Shown one piece after another: positions 1 to 12,238 of a stretch of DNA of 64,000 nt. Below the pieces are notes generated by a model that did no database searches, was not told the origin of the DNA, and saw only the letters and a list, made by a program, of their open reading frames with translations. The stretch comes from Chrysomallon squamiferum (Eukaryota > Mollusca > Gastropoda > Neomphalida > Peltospiridae), in NCBI GenBank assembly GCA_012295275.1, contig CM022670.1:10158083-10222082 (forward strand). The letters are read 5' to 3'. A program made the translations under genes and the position numbers. The stretch's first letter is position 1, and every line of letters begins with the position of its first letter.

Positions 1-3000
1 CTTAGGTAAATATTATCTACGGTAAAAACTATAATAATAGTATTATCACTGAAGGTAGAAATTACATCTTACTTTAATTCAATTTTATCAGGTAACAGTA
101 AAGTTTTATCATGTATGCTAGAAGCGAAGCATTGTTTCTCATAGATTTTGTTATGGACAGAACTGAGCTGTTATCTAAGGTAAAGGATTATTACCTGACA
201 GTGGCTTGCAAATCCAGGTAAAAAGCTAATGACCTTGTCATTCACCAACTGACACAAAAAACAGGTTTAAGACAAATCACACAATATAACAATATTTAGT
301 TACATACATTATGCACAAAAAGAATATATATAATATGTTTTTTTAAATTACTATTAAACAGTATGTAGTTACATACATTATATACCAAACAGAATATATA
401 TATATATATATATAACTGCTTGGTGTATCATATAAGTAACTATATATTATTTAGTGTGGCTCATTTGGTGTTATATTTTTGTTGTTTTTATTGTATCTTC
501 GGTTTTTTGAAACTGAATGAACATAAAACTAATTTTTTGACTATCAAAGTGAGTTGAGAAAGACAATTATTTATTTACTTATTGTGTTTGGAATGTCTAG
601 ACCGACTCACAGGACAGAGAGAAAGCTAGAAGATTAAAATTGTTTACATGGTATACATGAATACATGCACACACATACATTACAATACAGATAATTGGAT
701 GCTTTGAAGTCCATTGTATGTCTCAGGTTACGTATTTACATTTAATGTGATCATTACTTGAAATGTTTTTGATTTGCTTGATTTTTTTTTTTTTTTTTTT
801 AATTTATTTCCATTCCATTTTTCTTTTAAAAGCAAAAACTGTTTTGAAAAAAAAAATTTTTTAAAATACCCGCCTACAAAAATAATACAATAATAATTAA
901 ATAAATAAATAATTAAAAAAAAATAAAATAAAATAAAATAAAATGAAATGAAATGAAATGAAATACAATACAATACAATACAATACAATACAATACAATA
1001 AATGAAAATTAAATTAAAAAAAAAAAAAATAAAAAAAAAAATTAAAATAAAAAAAAAAAAAAAATAACAAATGAGAAGAAGAACAATAATTATAAACGAA
1101 GTATAAAACAAAATATATATTTATGTCACTTTAGTCGGCATTTAACACAATGACATTTTACACAGAAACAGTATGCAGCTTTACATTATAGATTACCTGG
1201 AAAAAACCTACATATCAGATTGCACAGGCCGACAAATACTTATCTTAGGTAGAATCATGTACCATCTGCGGGAATATAGGTATGGTATACAGTATGGGTC
1301 ATGCTGTAATAAAACAACCCAGTACTTAGTAACACCACACACAGACAGAGGCGTAGGTAAAACAAATTAAACCAGAGATAAAAAAAAAAAAAAAAAAAAA
1401 AAAACATTACAATAAACTAGGATTAAGTCGAATGATAATTAAAACTTCAGTCAACATCAAATAATTCTGAAATTTCAATCAAGTAGCATTTTTTTTTTTT
1501 TTTTTTTAAACATTAATTTTTAAATAATGAATCAGTTAAATTTTTTAAAACTTGAATGATATTTTTTTTTTTAGTTTTAAAACTTTCAGTCAAATGTTTT
1601 AAATGAACCAAGTTTTTTGAAGTAAATCAAATTTTTTTAAAACTTGAATGAAGTCTAATTTTTTTTTAAACTTAAAACTTGAAAACTGAACCAAGTCAAA
1701 CCATTCTTTAAGTAAATCAAATTAGTTTTAAAACTGAACCAAGTCAAACCATTCTTTGAAGTAAATCAAATTATTCTTAAACTTTCTTTGAGTCATATTA
1801 TTCAAGTTCTGTCATCCTGGTTGTATCGGTTATATCCTACGTCTTTATCCAAACCAGAGATACACAACAAAATATGTAAATCTGAGCAGCATGAATAGAA
1901 TGAATAGAATGAATGAATGTTTAATGACATCCCACCATCAAAAACAGATCTGCTGCTGTGCATCACACAGAGCTGAAAAAAAATGACTGATACGAAATTA
2001 AATAGTGAACAAAAAAAAAAAATAACATATTTAAAGTTCATAAAACATGGTGTAGAATGTGAATACATTCAACCAGATTTAAGATTTGGAAGAGCAGAGG
2101 CATGCAGATACGTCTGACAGTGTGTAAGTGTTTTAAGTATTGAAACACAGTGCTAAACTAAGTAAACAAATGATTAGATATACCCGATAAAACTCCCAAG
2201 TCTGCCACGATACTGTATTATTTTATCTCATATAATATTGTAGTTTCTGTCTTATGTAACATTTAATACTGCAGTGATGTGGAGCCACTTGTATTTTTAT
2301 ATGTCCAAAGTTGTGCATACACACACATACACATACACACATACACCAACATAAATACACATACTGGTGTACCTTCCCTATTCAGGAAAAAATGATTTGA
2401 CAGATCTAAAAACCAACTGTTTTATTTTCACTGGGGAAATCATATTTGGAAGGTGCTGTCCTGTCTCTATAAGATGAAGTTTTGATAGAATATACATCAT
2501 CCATTCACACCTATTATTATTGTTATTATAAATTAGTTTGCGATGCAAAGTATGCTGGTATTCATTAACAAACAAACAACAACATTCCCCCACCACCTAA
2601 AAACATCAACAACCCCACAATAACAAGAAGAACAATAGCAACAACTGTACAATGTTTTTGTTTATCAATCTGCAGCTTAACACATACATCTGTAAAATAC
2701 AATGGCACAACATTGACCTGGTAGTGTATTAGAAAACTTCCATTTTATTTACATTCAGATTTCATTTCTCTATGATAAAGGATAGTAGGGGGGTGGTGAT
2801 TAATAGTAGTAATAACCATATTAAAATTAATAATAATAATAATAACAGTATTAAAATTAATACTAACAAAAATAATAATAATAATAAATAGTAATAATGA
2901 AAATAAAATAAAATAACTAAAATAATACTAATGAAATAAATGAATAAATATAAATTATATTAAAAAAAAATTAAAATGTAAATAACAAAAAAGCAACAAA

Positions 3001-3359
3001 ACAAATAATAATAATAAATAAATAAAAATATATAAAAAATAAAAAAATAAAAATATAATAATAGAAAACAGACATAAAGGCTAAATTTATAACAAATATA
3101 ATCACGATAATTTTTGAGATTACTATTATTATTATTATTATTAGATAAATCTGAACTAATAACCCATTTCATTTATATCTGTAGACTAAATATAAAGTAT
3201 TAACAATCAGAAATATCACGATCTTCGGCCTAATAATGTCAATCATCTACCTGACGTTTTTACCTGTATTTGATCTAAATCTTTCCCAGGTAATAAAACG
3301 TCAAATCTGTGAATAACTGATAAACGTTGAGTAACTTTCACTAAACATATCTTTACCAA
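1..3359. other. AT-rich non-coding stretch with simple repeats
   Basis: No exon with both splice sites and family similarity could be found on either strand. The stretch holds many A/T homopolymer runs (about 780-800, 1,018-1,064, 1,380-1,403), a pentanucleotide run of AAATG/AATAC type at 920-1,000, (TA)n at 397-413, and AAT-type repeats at 2,826-2,890 and 3,123-3,142. The long minus-strand frames here are low-complexity Phe/Ile/Tyr-rich translations of these repeats. It may be an intron or far flank of a gene whose promoter lies at about 3.4-3.9 kb, but nothing seen here proves that. Confidence 0.6.
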
Positions 3360-3880
3360 TAATGGTAATTCGGTAACTTAAAAACGGCGGCTCTTTCGTA
3401 TTTAAATCACTGACTCGGAAAGAAAAGAATAAAAATTATCCAAGTCAAGAAATGTAGCAATTCACATACGGCTGAGCGACTCGACCGCATTGACAGAATC
3501 CGTTCGTTGTTTGAATTACCACAGTGAATGAAATCTTTTCACAACAAAACGACTACATGGACTTAAACCCGATTTATCATGAAATACACTCACCTAATAT
3601 TATTTTCAACTTTTGGAAACTTTTCGTCAAAAAATGTCGCCAACATTTCAATGAGGAAGTAAAACTTTCCAATTTCTTGCACCCCTTGCGATCTCGCGAG
3701 ATTTGTGTTCGGCGTGTCGCTTCGCTTAATTGACTACCTTCACGAATACAAAGTACCTTCTGTTTTCCGAACAGGTGCGTTGTCATTCGGCAAACTTCGG
3801 ACAAGAAAAACGCTGATGTCATAAACGTATTTAAGGTAACGCGGCAAATTAATTATCACGAAGTAATACATCGGGATCAT
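3360..3880. promoter_or_regulatory. CpG-rich promoter-like patch, orphan
   Basis: This is a locally GC- and CpG-enriched patch in very AT-rich DNA. It contains the palindrome TCTCGCGAGA at 3,692-3,701, a motif known from broadly expressed TATA-less animal promoters. On the minus strand a good splice donor (ATTAG|GTGAGTGT) ends a possible first exon whose lower edge is 3,594, which would suit a gene transcribed leftwards with its coding exons outside the window. The open frames over this patch on both strands resemble no protein I know, so I treat the patch as promoter plus 5' UTR. Direction of transcription is inference. Confidence 0.45.
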
Positions 3881-6246
3881 TAACGTATGTCGTTTATTAC
3901 ACAGATATATCTGTATTTATATATATATAAAATAATCGTTTATTTAATTATTTTTATTATTATTACTTATTTATTTTTCAAAATATACGTTTACATTATT
4001 ATTATGTAAATCATCTTCACAAATGTTTATTAAAATAATTCAGTTATTTATAATGAAACTTCTTTTGCCTTGAATGGATAATGTTATTTTTAATCCTTAG
4101 TGCAAGGAATCTTTTTAATTCTGTGGAATAATAATTTGTTTTAAAATTCTTAATAAATTCTGAAATCTGTCTCATTTAGACAGTTAATCCATTATTCAAG
4201 AACTTTTGTCCGTTAGAAAATTAAAATTAACAAATTTCTGATATTATCATATTTCAACCATTACATATAAATTTATATTTAATAGACATCTATAAAATTA
4301 TAAACTGGTTTCCAGTATTGAGCACCATGTACAGAGAAAATAAAAACATCTGGTAATGGCTTTATCAGATATAAATTTAAAACATTAATAGCAGATGGTG
4401 TCTTATTGGTTTGAATAGAAAAACTATGCAACATAGAAAAAGGTGTGTGGTAGGTTACATTTTAATCCAAATTTTATTTTATCATTAATTTGATTTTCTT
4501 TATATAACTTTAAAGTATTCCAATTTACTGACTGGGCCGTTTTATTTTTGGTATTCTTACCCAAACTGTTAAGTTTGACACATAACAATTGTTAATTTCA
4601 AACATCTTGATCAACAAATAATTATTAATGAGTTTGATAAAGAAATATTTAATGACTGAAATATTATTTTGTTAGGTAAAGAAACATTTAATGATTGAAA
4701 CAAGGTATGAAGGTGTTTTGGTGTTTTTTTTTTGTCTTTGGGAAATTGATACTCTTTACTTGTCAGTATCAAGTGATATTCAAAATGAATTAAAACAAAA
4801 ACTAATATATCAATAAGGATAAGATATTTATTTTATATCATCTTTCTGAGCATGTAATATAAAATCTGGGTCAAACATCTGTACATAAAGTAATAATTAG
4901 TTTTATTTCAATTGTTACATTGTGACACTTAATTTCAGATAATATTCTTTCTTCTTCTTCTTTTTTTTTTTTTTTTATATTGTAAAATATTTCACCACAT
5001 CATACTGAATAATGTAAATATTAAATAAAATCTTTGGTTATATTACAAATTTTCTGCACAAGGCACAGTAACATTTACTTATATATACAATTTTATTTCA
5101 CTTATATATTTTTTTTTCACCCTCTCTTTCTCTGCCAATACCCAGTATAGTTTCATTATCTTGATTGAAATAGAAAAACTGTAATATTTCTGAATGTCTT
5201 ATCTTTATCTGATACATAAAATACATTATGTATGCTTTCAAATTACTGTCGTATTAGTTTCTCAACAGTAATCTTTGCTAACAATAAAGTATAACAACAA
5301 CAAAACAAAAATAACCCTGTGAGGATGCCTTAAATCTTACGTATTTCTTGTTGATTTTTTAAACATCATTTGATACACTGATGTTACAAAGAAATCTCAC
5401 ATTGGCATCATCATATTACTGGTGTTTATTTTATATTCCTGTTTAAAAAATAACACTGTGATAAAACATTATCCTCACATACACATTACTTCATTCCAAT
5501 ACTTTATTAACAGCAAATCCTAAATTTACTTAAGTATTTGATATATTTATATATATATATATATAATATTAAACTCTTGCACATCAAACTTATTTACAAT
5601 TAACTGACAAAATATTCAGTATTTATAATGCACCATCCATACACACATTTAAATCTTAAATAAAATAAAAATTAAAACATAATCTTCCATAAACCAAACA
5701 TCTGAATAAAGGGTATTTCCATTTCAGTTTTGATTAATAAAAATCAACAATATATATACATGAAGGCAACACCCAGTAGTAGTTGTAGTAGTAGTAGCAG
5801 TAGTAGCAGTAGTTGTAGTAGTTGTAGTAGTTGTAGTAGTTGTAGTATAAGTAGTCAGTAGTGGTCTTACATTTTTGAGGCCCAGAGAATTAAGCTAGTA
5901 GTAGTAATAATAATAGTAATACCAATGATAACAATCATAGTATAGTAACAATAACAGTATTAATAACTAATAATAACAGTAATAATAATGATACTACTAC
6001 CACTACTACTATTACTACTACTAATAATAATAAAAAAAAAAAAAAAAAAATTAAAATCCATGTAAATGTAACTAAATGTCACACTGTTATATGTTACAGT
6101 ATCTTTTGATTACCACCATATAAAATTTACCATACATACAGTAAAATATATATATATATATATATATATTACAAGATCATTTATTACTATACATTTCTTT
6201 TTAATGAATGACTGATTTTAAGGAATGGTTTGCATGAATGGGAAGA

Positions 6247-6284
<38 letters not shown>

Positions 6285-8179
6285 CAATCTAACATTTCCA
6301 CGCAATCAGTTAAATAACTATTACTGTTATTTGCAATATCGTCACATCACAGTGTGTTCACTTGAAGGAACTCTAGCTGTACCAACTTAACAATGTCTAA
6401 CACTACTTAACAAACTTAAACAACAGTTCAACAGAACCATTTTAAAAGGCACATGACGTTTATGTATTTTTTTTTTTTTTTAAAAAGAAAAAAAAATCAT
6501 TAATGAAAACCTTGTTCAGCACTGCTCTTTTGTGTCAAATGGTTTACTAACCATGTGTACTTTGGTTTAATCATTGCATGTATCTAGATTTTGACAAGTG
6601 TCAGAAAATAACCTGCATTAAAATTAAAAGAATTAAGAATTTTAAATAAGTGCTTTAATAAAAATAATAATAATAATAACAATAACAATAACGATGATAA
6701 TAATGATGACTGAAGATTTGATTTTAAATTTAAAAAAATGTTTATAGATAGATATAACAAAACTTTGAGAATGATAACTATCTGTAATGTTAAAATGTTT
6801 TTTTCTTTTTTAAACACTGCTTTACAGATCACCGGGTTGATTTTACATGTTTAATAATTTTATATAATTTGTATTTTAAATAAAACGTCATGATTGTTTG
6901 TGTGTGTGTGTATATGCATACGCCTTAGGTACACTTTTGTGTAAGTAATTAAAAAAAAAACATATAATAATAAATAAAAAGCAATGAAAAGAACACTTGG
7001 TTATGTCAACATTTTCCTTTTTCTCTCTTTCTATAATTATGTAATTTTATATAAATATAAACAAATACACACAACACAGTAAATTCCATTTTAAAATGAG
7101 ATTTCCAAAGTGAACATTTACAAGCTGGGTCTGTATTAAAACTATTAAGTTGTGCTGTGAGTTGTACCAATCACAAACTGAATATCAATAAACCTTTGAC
7201 TATTTCAATAAACAAAAACAAAAATAAAAATAGAAATAAATAAATATATACAATGTATTTATGTATAGACGTGTGAAGGAAAATAAAATAAATAAATAAA
7301 TAAATAAACTGATAAATAAATCAAATTAATGAAGAACAAAAAGAGAAAAGATCTAACAATTGATAAAATCTTATAAATTAATCAATACACAATAACAAGG
7401 CTGCTTTGTCAAGATTTGGCATAATGATTACTCATATGTGTACATGCAAACAGTCTGGTAGCTATATCAAGGGAAGTAATGGAAACAAGGAAATCAGCAT
7501 ACTTCTGTGTAACAAGTTGTTTTAGTTATTTGATTGTGCAGAGACATGTTCATGTTAAGATGGTCATTATTAGGATCACATCACAAATGAATTAACATTT
7601 CCTTATAATACTGATCATTGCATTTGCCCTGTAATGAACTTATAATATGGCCTGAACTGATTATCAAGTATGTTTGGCTGAGAGATTTATTTTTGTTGTT
7701 GCTTTTCTTTCAAAGCTTGCTTCTCACATGAATGATAGTCCACATAGCTGTCATATGGCCTCTGTTTTTTAATACTGGATGGGAAAATTCACAAACTGTC
7801 TGATAATAACTTGTAGTATGGCACAACTGACAGCAGATTAGTGTTATGTATGGTTGTCTAAATTATTCAAGGCTCTTCCCTATGTTGACAATGCTATGAT
7901 CTGGGGGTTATAATGATAAAAAAAAAAAAAAAAAACGACTGCCATTTCTTTTTCTTTTTTTTAAAAGCTAGTTTCTCCAATTTACGTTACTCCATATAAC
8001 ATTCTTATATCATTTTCTAATACTGAACAAGAACTTGTTAGACTGTTCAGTAATCAGCTTGAATTAAGGCTTGACTTTATTGCTCATCATGTTTTTGTTT
8101 TTAAACCAGGTTCTTGTATGGATATTATTCTTTGTCTCATTTATATATAGTTGTCTAATGTCATAAGTATTATTATTAA

Positions 8180-8226
<47 letters not shown>

Positions 8227-8607
8227 TATTCAAGAATATTACAAGATAATGGCATAGGAAAAACAAAGGGCTGTTATCCTATAAAAACAAACAAAATACA
8301 ATATATACAAAAGGTACAGTGTTTTTTCAAACTGAAATAGTTATAGTACCAGTGACAAAAGACAATACTGCCATTTCACAGTTTTTGCTACATTATATAT
8401 CCAGTGAAACTGATTGGAATGTCATGTGATATAAGAAAGAAAAAATCATGGATAAAAACTGTTATAAATGTGGAGTATAATCAAATAATTAGGGAGAATG
8501 TGGAAGTAAAAAAAAAAAAGAAAAATGATAATAATAATAATAAAAAAAAAATTACCTAAAAAATAAATGTTTCTAGTTTAACATAAAAAAAAAACCAATA
8601 TTCATGT
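3881..8607. other. Intergenic DNA, probably with distal RICTOR 3' UTR
   Basis: No coding exon is recognisable. Simple repeats dominate: an AGT/TGT-type run at 5,777-5,858, AAT-type repeats at 5,900-6,030 and 6,249-6,283, (TA)n at 6,149-6,168 and 5,550-5,565, an AAAT run at 7,280-7,320, and a long (ATT)n at 8,168-8,225. The RICTOR transcript must end somewhere to the left of 8,772, and the exact site is not visible. Confidence 0.6.
8168..8225. repeat. (ATT)n microsatellite
   Basis: Nearly pure run of ATT triplets, interrupted once near the left end. It lies downstream of the RICTOR stop codon. Confidence 0.9.
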
Positions 8608-8613
8608 TTTATT
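8608..8613 (-). terminator. Candidate RICTOR poly(A) signal
   Basis: The plus strand reads TTTATT, that is AATAAA on the coding strand, about 160 bases beyond the RICTOR stop. It is the first canonical hexamer I noticed after the stop. Others lie further on, so its use is unproven. Confidence 0.35.
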
Positions 8614-8771
8614 TCATTTTAAAAACTGTTAGAGGTGGGAAATTTCTGGTTATTTTGAGAAAAAAAAAAAACATCACTGAAAATAAACAGTTCACTGGTG
8701 ACATTCATCCAGGATCATTAGGAACACTATTAATGAACATCATCATCAACAATGTCTCCTTGTTAAGTCTG

Positions 8772-10074
8772 TCATCTAAGAGATTCGGCGAAATTATCAA
8801 GGTTTTCCTGCTGCACTGAAGTCAGGTTTCCACTCTTCTCCATTTTTGTAATTCCTAAAAGATTCCTAGGCTCCTCCAAAAGCTGTAAATATATAAACAG
8901 ATAAGCTTTTTCTTTTAATGGATTATCCGTAATTTGATAAAAATGCCTTATATAACACATACACCCCAATACACTCTTCTCCACTTTCATAACTTTAACA
9001 GATTCCTAGGCATCTGCAAATACTGTAAATATATAAATAAATACATTTTTTCTTTTACCAGATTATTTGTAACTTGATAAAAATGTTTTATAAAACCAAA
9101 TACATGTAATGCAGTGATACGTGTGTGTTCACTGACAACAGCATAAACATGCTCCATATATTTTCAATGATTGTTGTATTACAAAACCTCAATCTTTACT
9201 AACAATAAATATGGTAATAAAAAGGCTGATAAGATTCGTTTTAAGATGTTACTTCATAGAAAGTTCAAACTGTAAGAATCAAACGGCATTCCTGTCAGAT
9301 ATTTCTAATTTATTATAGACACTTACATGAGTGATATCAAACTCATCGAAAAGTTCTTGAACAAAACGTCTGGTGAGTAACCGGAAGGAATAGTTGGCTA
9401 ATAAGTGACTCACATCAGAATAGAAACATAAATCTTTGAAAGCTTTTGGAAATTTCTGTCTTAATCTGAAAAAAAAAATAAAAATAAAAATAAAAATAAA
9501 ATAAAATGAAATGATTGCAAGAAGGTTTATAATAAACAACAGAACAACTATAAATATTTTATAAATATATTTAGGTATGTTAAAAAAAAACAATCTAAGA
9601 GATACAACTTTATAAGCAATTACACCCTCCCCACCAAAAAAACAACAATAATAAATAAATAAATAAAAATAAAAACAGAAACAGAAATGGAAACATAAAC
9701 AAAATTAAGTTAAAAAATTTACCCCAAAAAACCCAATCCCAATTTAAAATTTTTAAAAATATTTTCCTGTTATGAAAAATGAAAACTGTAATTCACAATA
9801 CTTGTTGTCAATATGTTACGTATCAAATTAGTACTCTCAGTCTCAACCCCTCCAAGAAAAAGCAACCTTTTAAAGCTAATAAAATGTCACAGTAACAATG
9901 TAAAATTCATAAAACATCACAGAAAGAATGCAGTTTAATGTACTGACGTGAGTAGTGTCTGCTCAGATCCTTTGAGTCCTACAGAACTACCAAGACTAAC
10001 AACAAGTCTCAGAATTTCCTTTCTAACCAGAGTTCTGCCCTCAGGTGTGTCCTCACTCAACTTCTTGGGTGCTG

Positions 10075-10132
<58 letters not shown>

Positions 10133-12206
10133 CAACAATAATAACAGAAGAAATCACAGAAGAAATAACAATATAAATAATATTATTACTGCAAATGAAA
10201 GTATAAGATGCAAAAAAGTAAATCTGAGAGGATTCATATAACATCTATTAACTGCTTTGTGTGGAATTATTTCATATAAAGAAATGGGGAAAAAAAGAAA
10301 AAAGAAAAAGAAAACCTGATAGTAGATCACTGAAAACTTTTTTAAAAATTTTTATTCACATTTTTGAGTTTGAAATATTATTACGGTAAGGAAAGATTCT
10401 CATGAATCTAATACTTTATAATCATACTTTATTATTAGAAAGGTGGATGACTATTACAAAATAAACAAGTGATTTGGAAGTATACACCAAGACAAACATT
10501 TTCAACAAGCTATTCATGATTACATTTGTAAATCAAACATTTTAATATAACAAATCATTTTACTAAATCAGTATTTTAAATGTTCAATTGCACGTATTAA
10601 TAATTTTATCAGTTAACAAAGTTCACTACAAAAATTAAAAAAATTAAATATTCCCTTATTATATGTTACCTGAATCAGAACTTGTTTCACTTGTTCCACT
10701 TCCCGGTGTTTCAGAAGATGCTATGATGCTCTCTCCCCTCGGTCGACTTGTTTTAATGCCCCCTGGAGAGCTGCCTGTATGACCTGTCCCTCCATCGGAA
10801 TCACAGTCTATAGAGGGAATTTCTATAATAAATAATTATAGAAAATTTAAAAAAATAATAAATATAAATAAAATTTAAAATATTTAAATTAAATTAAATA
10901 AATAAATTTAAAAGAAAAAAAAATCTTTTAACAAATCACAAACCACAATTATTATGGTGAAGAAAAAATAAATTAATAATTCAATAAAGATTATAAAATA
11001 CTACTTAAAAAATAAATTTAAAAAAAAAAAAATAAAATAAAACTGAAAAACTACTGATTTGAAACTCCTAATTATAAATGAAAAACCAGATAATTTGTTT
11101 AAAATTTCATGTAATAGCTCTTTTTATTCTCCACTAATTTGTACCATTTCTTTAATACTTTTGCCCCAATCTTCTCCTCTGACAACACATTTTCATCTTA
11201 CCATTGTATGCAGGGATATAATCTTCTTCTTTGTGTGAGTGATTCGTTCGCCTGCAAACAAGACATATGTCTTCCTGGTGATCCACGATTGAGTCATACT
11301 TCAGTGTAGGAACATTAACTGTCAATGAATCCTGCTTCACTGAAATTACAGAACAAAACAAAACAAAATGTAGGAGCTATTTAAATGTGATGAAAGAATT
11401 AATCTTTTGCAAGAAATTTATTAGTTTCCAAAGATTTTAAATATTCTGCAGTCTGTTATCCTAATAATAACAAAATGATATATTATGCAGATTATGTAAA
11501 TGGTAAAAATTAAGGAAATTATTTCATAATTATGATTTAGAATAAAAAGTAGCTCCTTTCACTCTAAGCTATTTAAAAATTAAATATTGTATATTCACAA
11601 GCACAAAAATGCACCTGACATTTATTAAAGAACTTACAATTTAGTTTGCTGTTGTTTTGTGAATATTCATCTTTTGCTGAAACAGTTGACCTTTGATCTT
11701 CACCTTCAATGACCTAAAATAATAATTTTTAAAACATTTATAATAATGTCTGTAAAGTTTAATAATATTTAGTGTTATGAAATATTACCTCATGCTTTGC
11801 TAGAACAAATGCTTAAAATAAATAGTCTGATATTAAGAATCTCTTCAGAGACATTCTAATAAATTTCCACAAATGAAAAACAACCATATTAAATTAAATT
11901 TAGCCATCATATGGAAGAAACTTTTAACGTATCACAAAATACACAAGGAAAAATGATAACAAAACATAAATATGTTATAAATTTAAAATGAGCTGGTAAC
12001 AAAGAACCAATGTTAGGATGAACAAGATGAATTTATATGCATTTACTTCAAATATCATGTGGATGTCAACAGGCAGAGTGAGTCCAATGAATCTGTTAGT
12101 GGGTTTGTGCACCATGATGGCTGATTTGTTGAGTGTGTTGTAAGGACTGACTTGCTGATGTTCATAATCAACCAGGGATGCACAGCTCATATTACTGCGC
12201 AGAGTG

Positions 12207-12238
<32 letters not shown>

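Noticed and set aside
728-1111. Minus-strand frame of 127 codons
   Set aside because: It is made of Phe/Ile/Tyr-rich translation of A/T repeats and has no family similarity.
3524-3822. Frames on both strands over the CpG patch
   Set aside because: They resemble no known protein; the minus-strand one crosses a good splice donor, so 5' UTR is likelier.
9948-10244. Poly-Asn and poly-Ile/Leu frames
   Set aside because: They are translations of the (AAT)n microsatellite beside a RICTOR acceptor.
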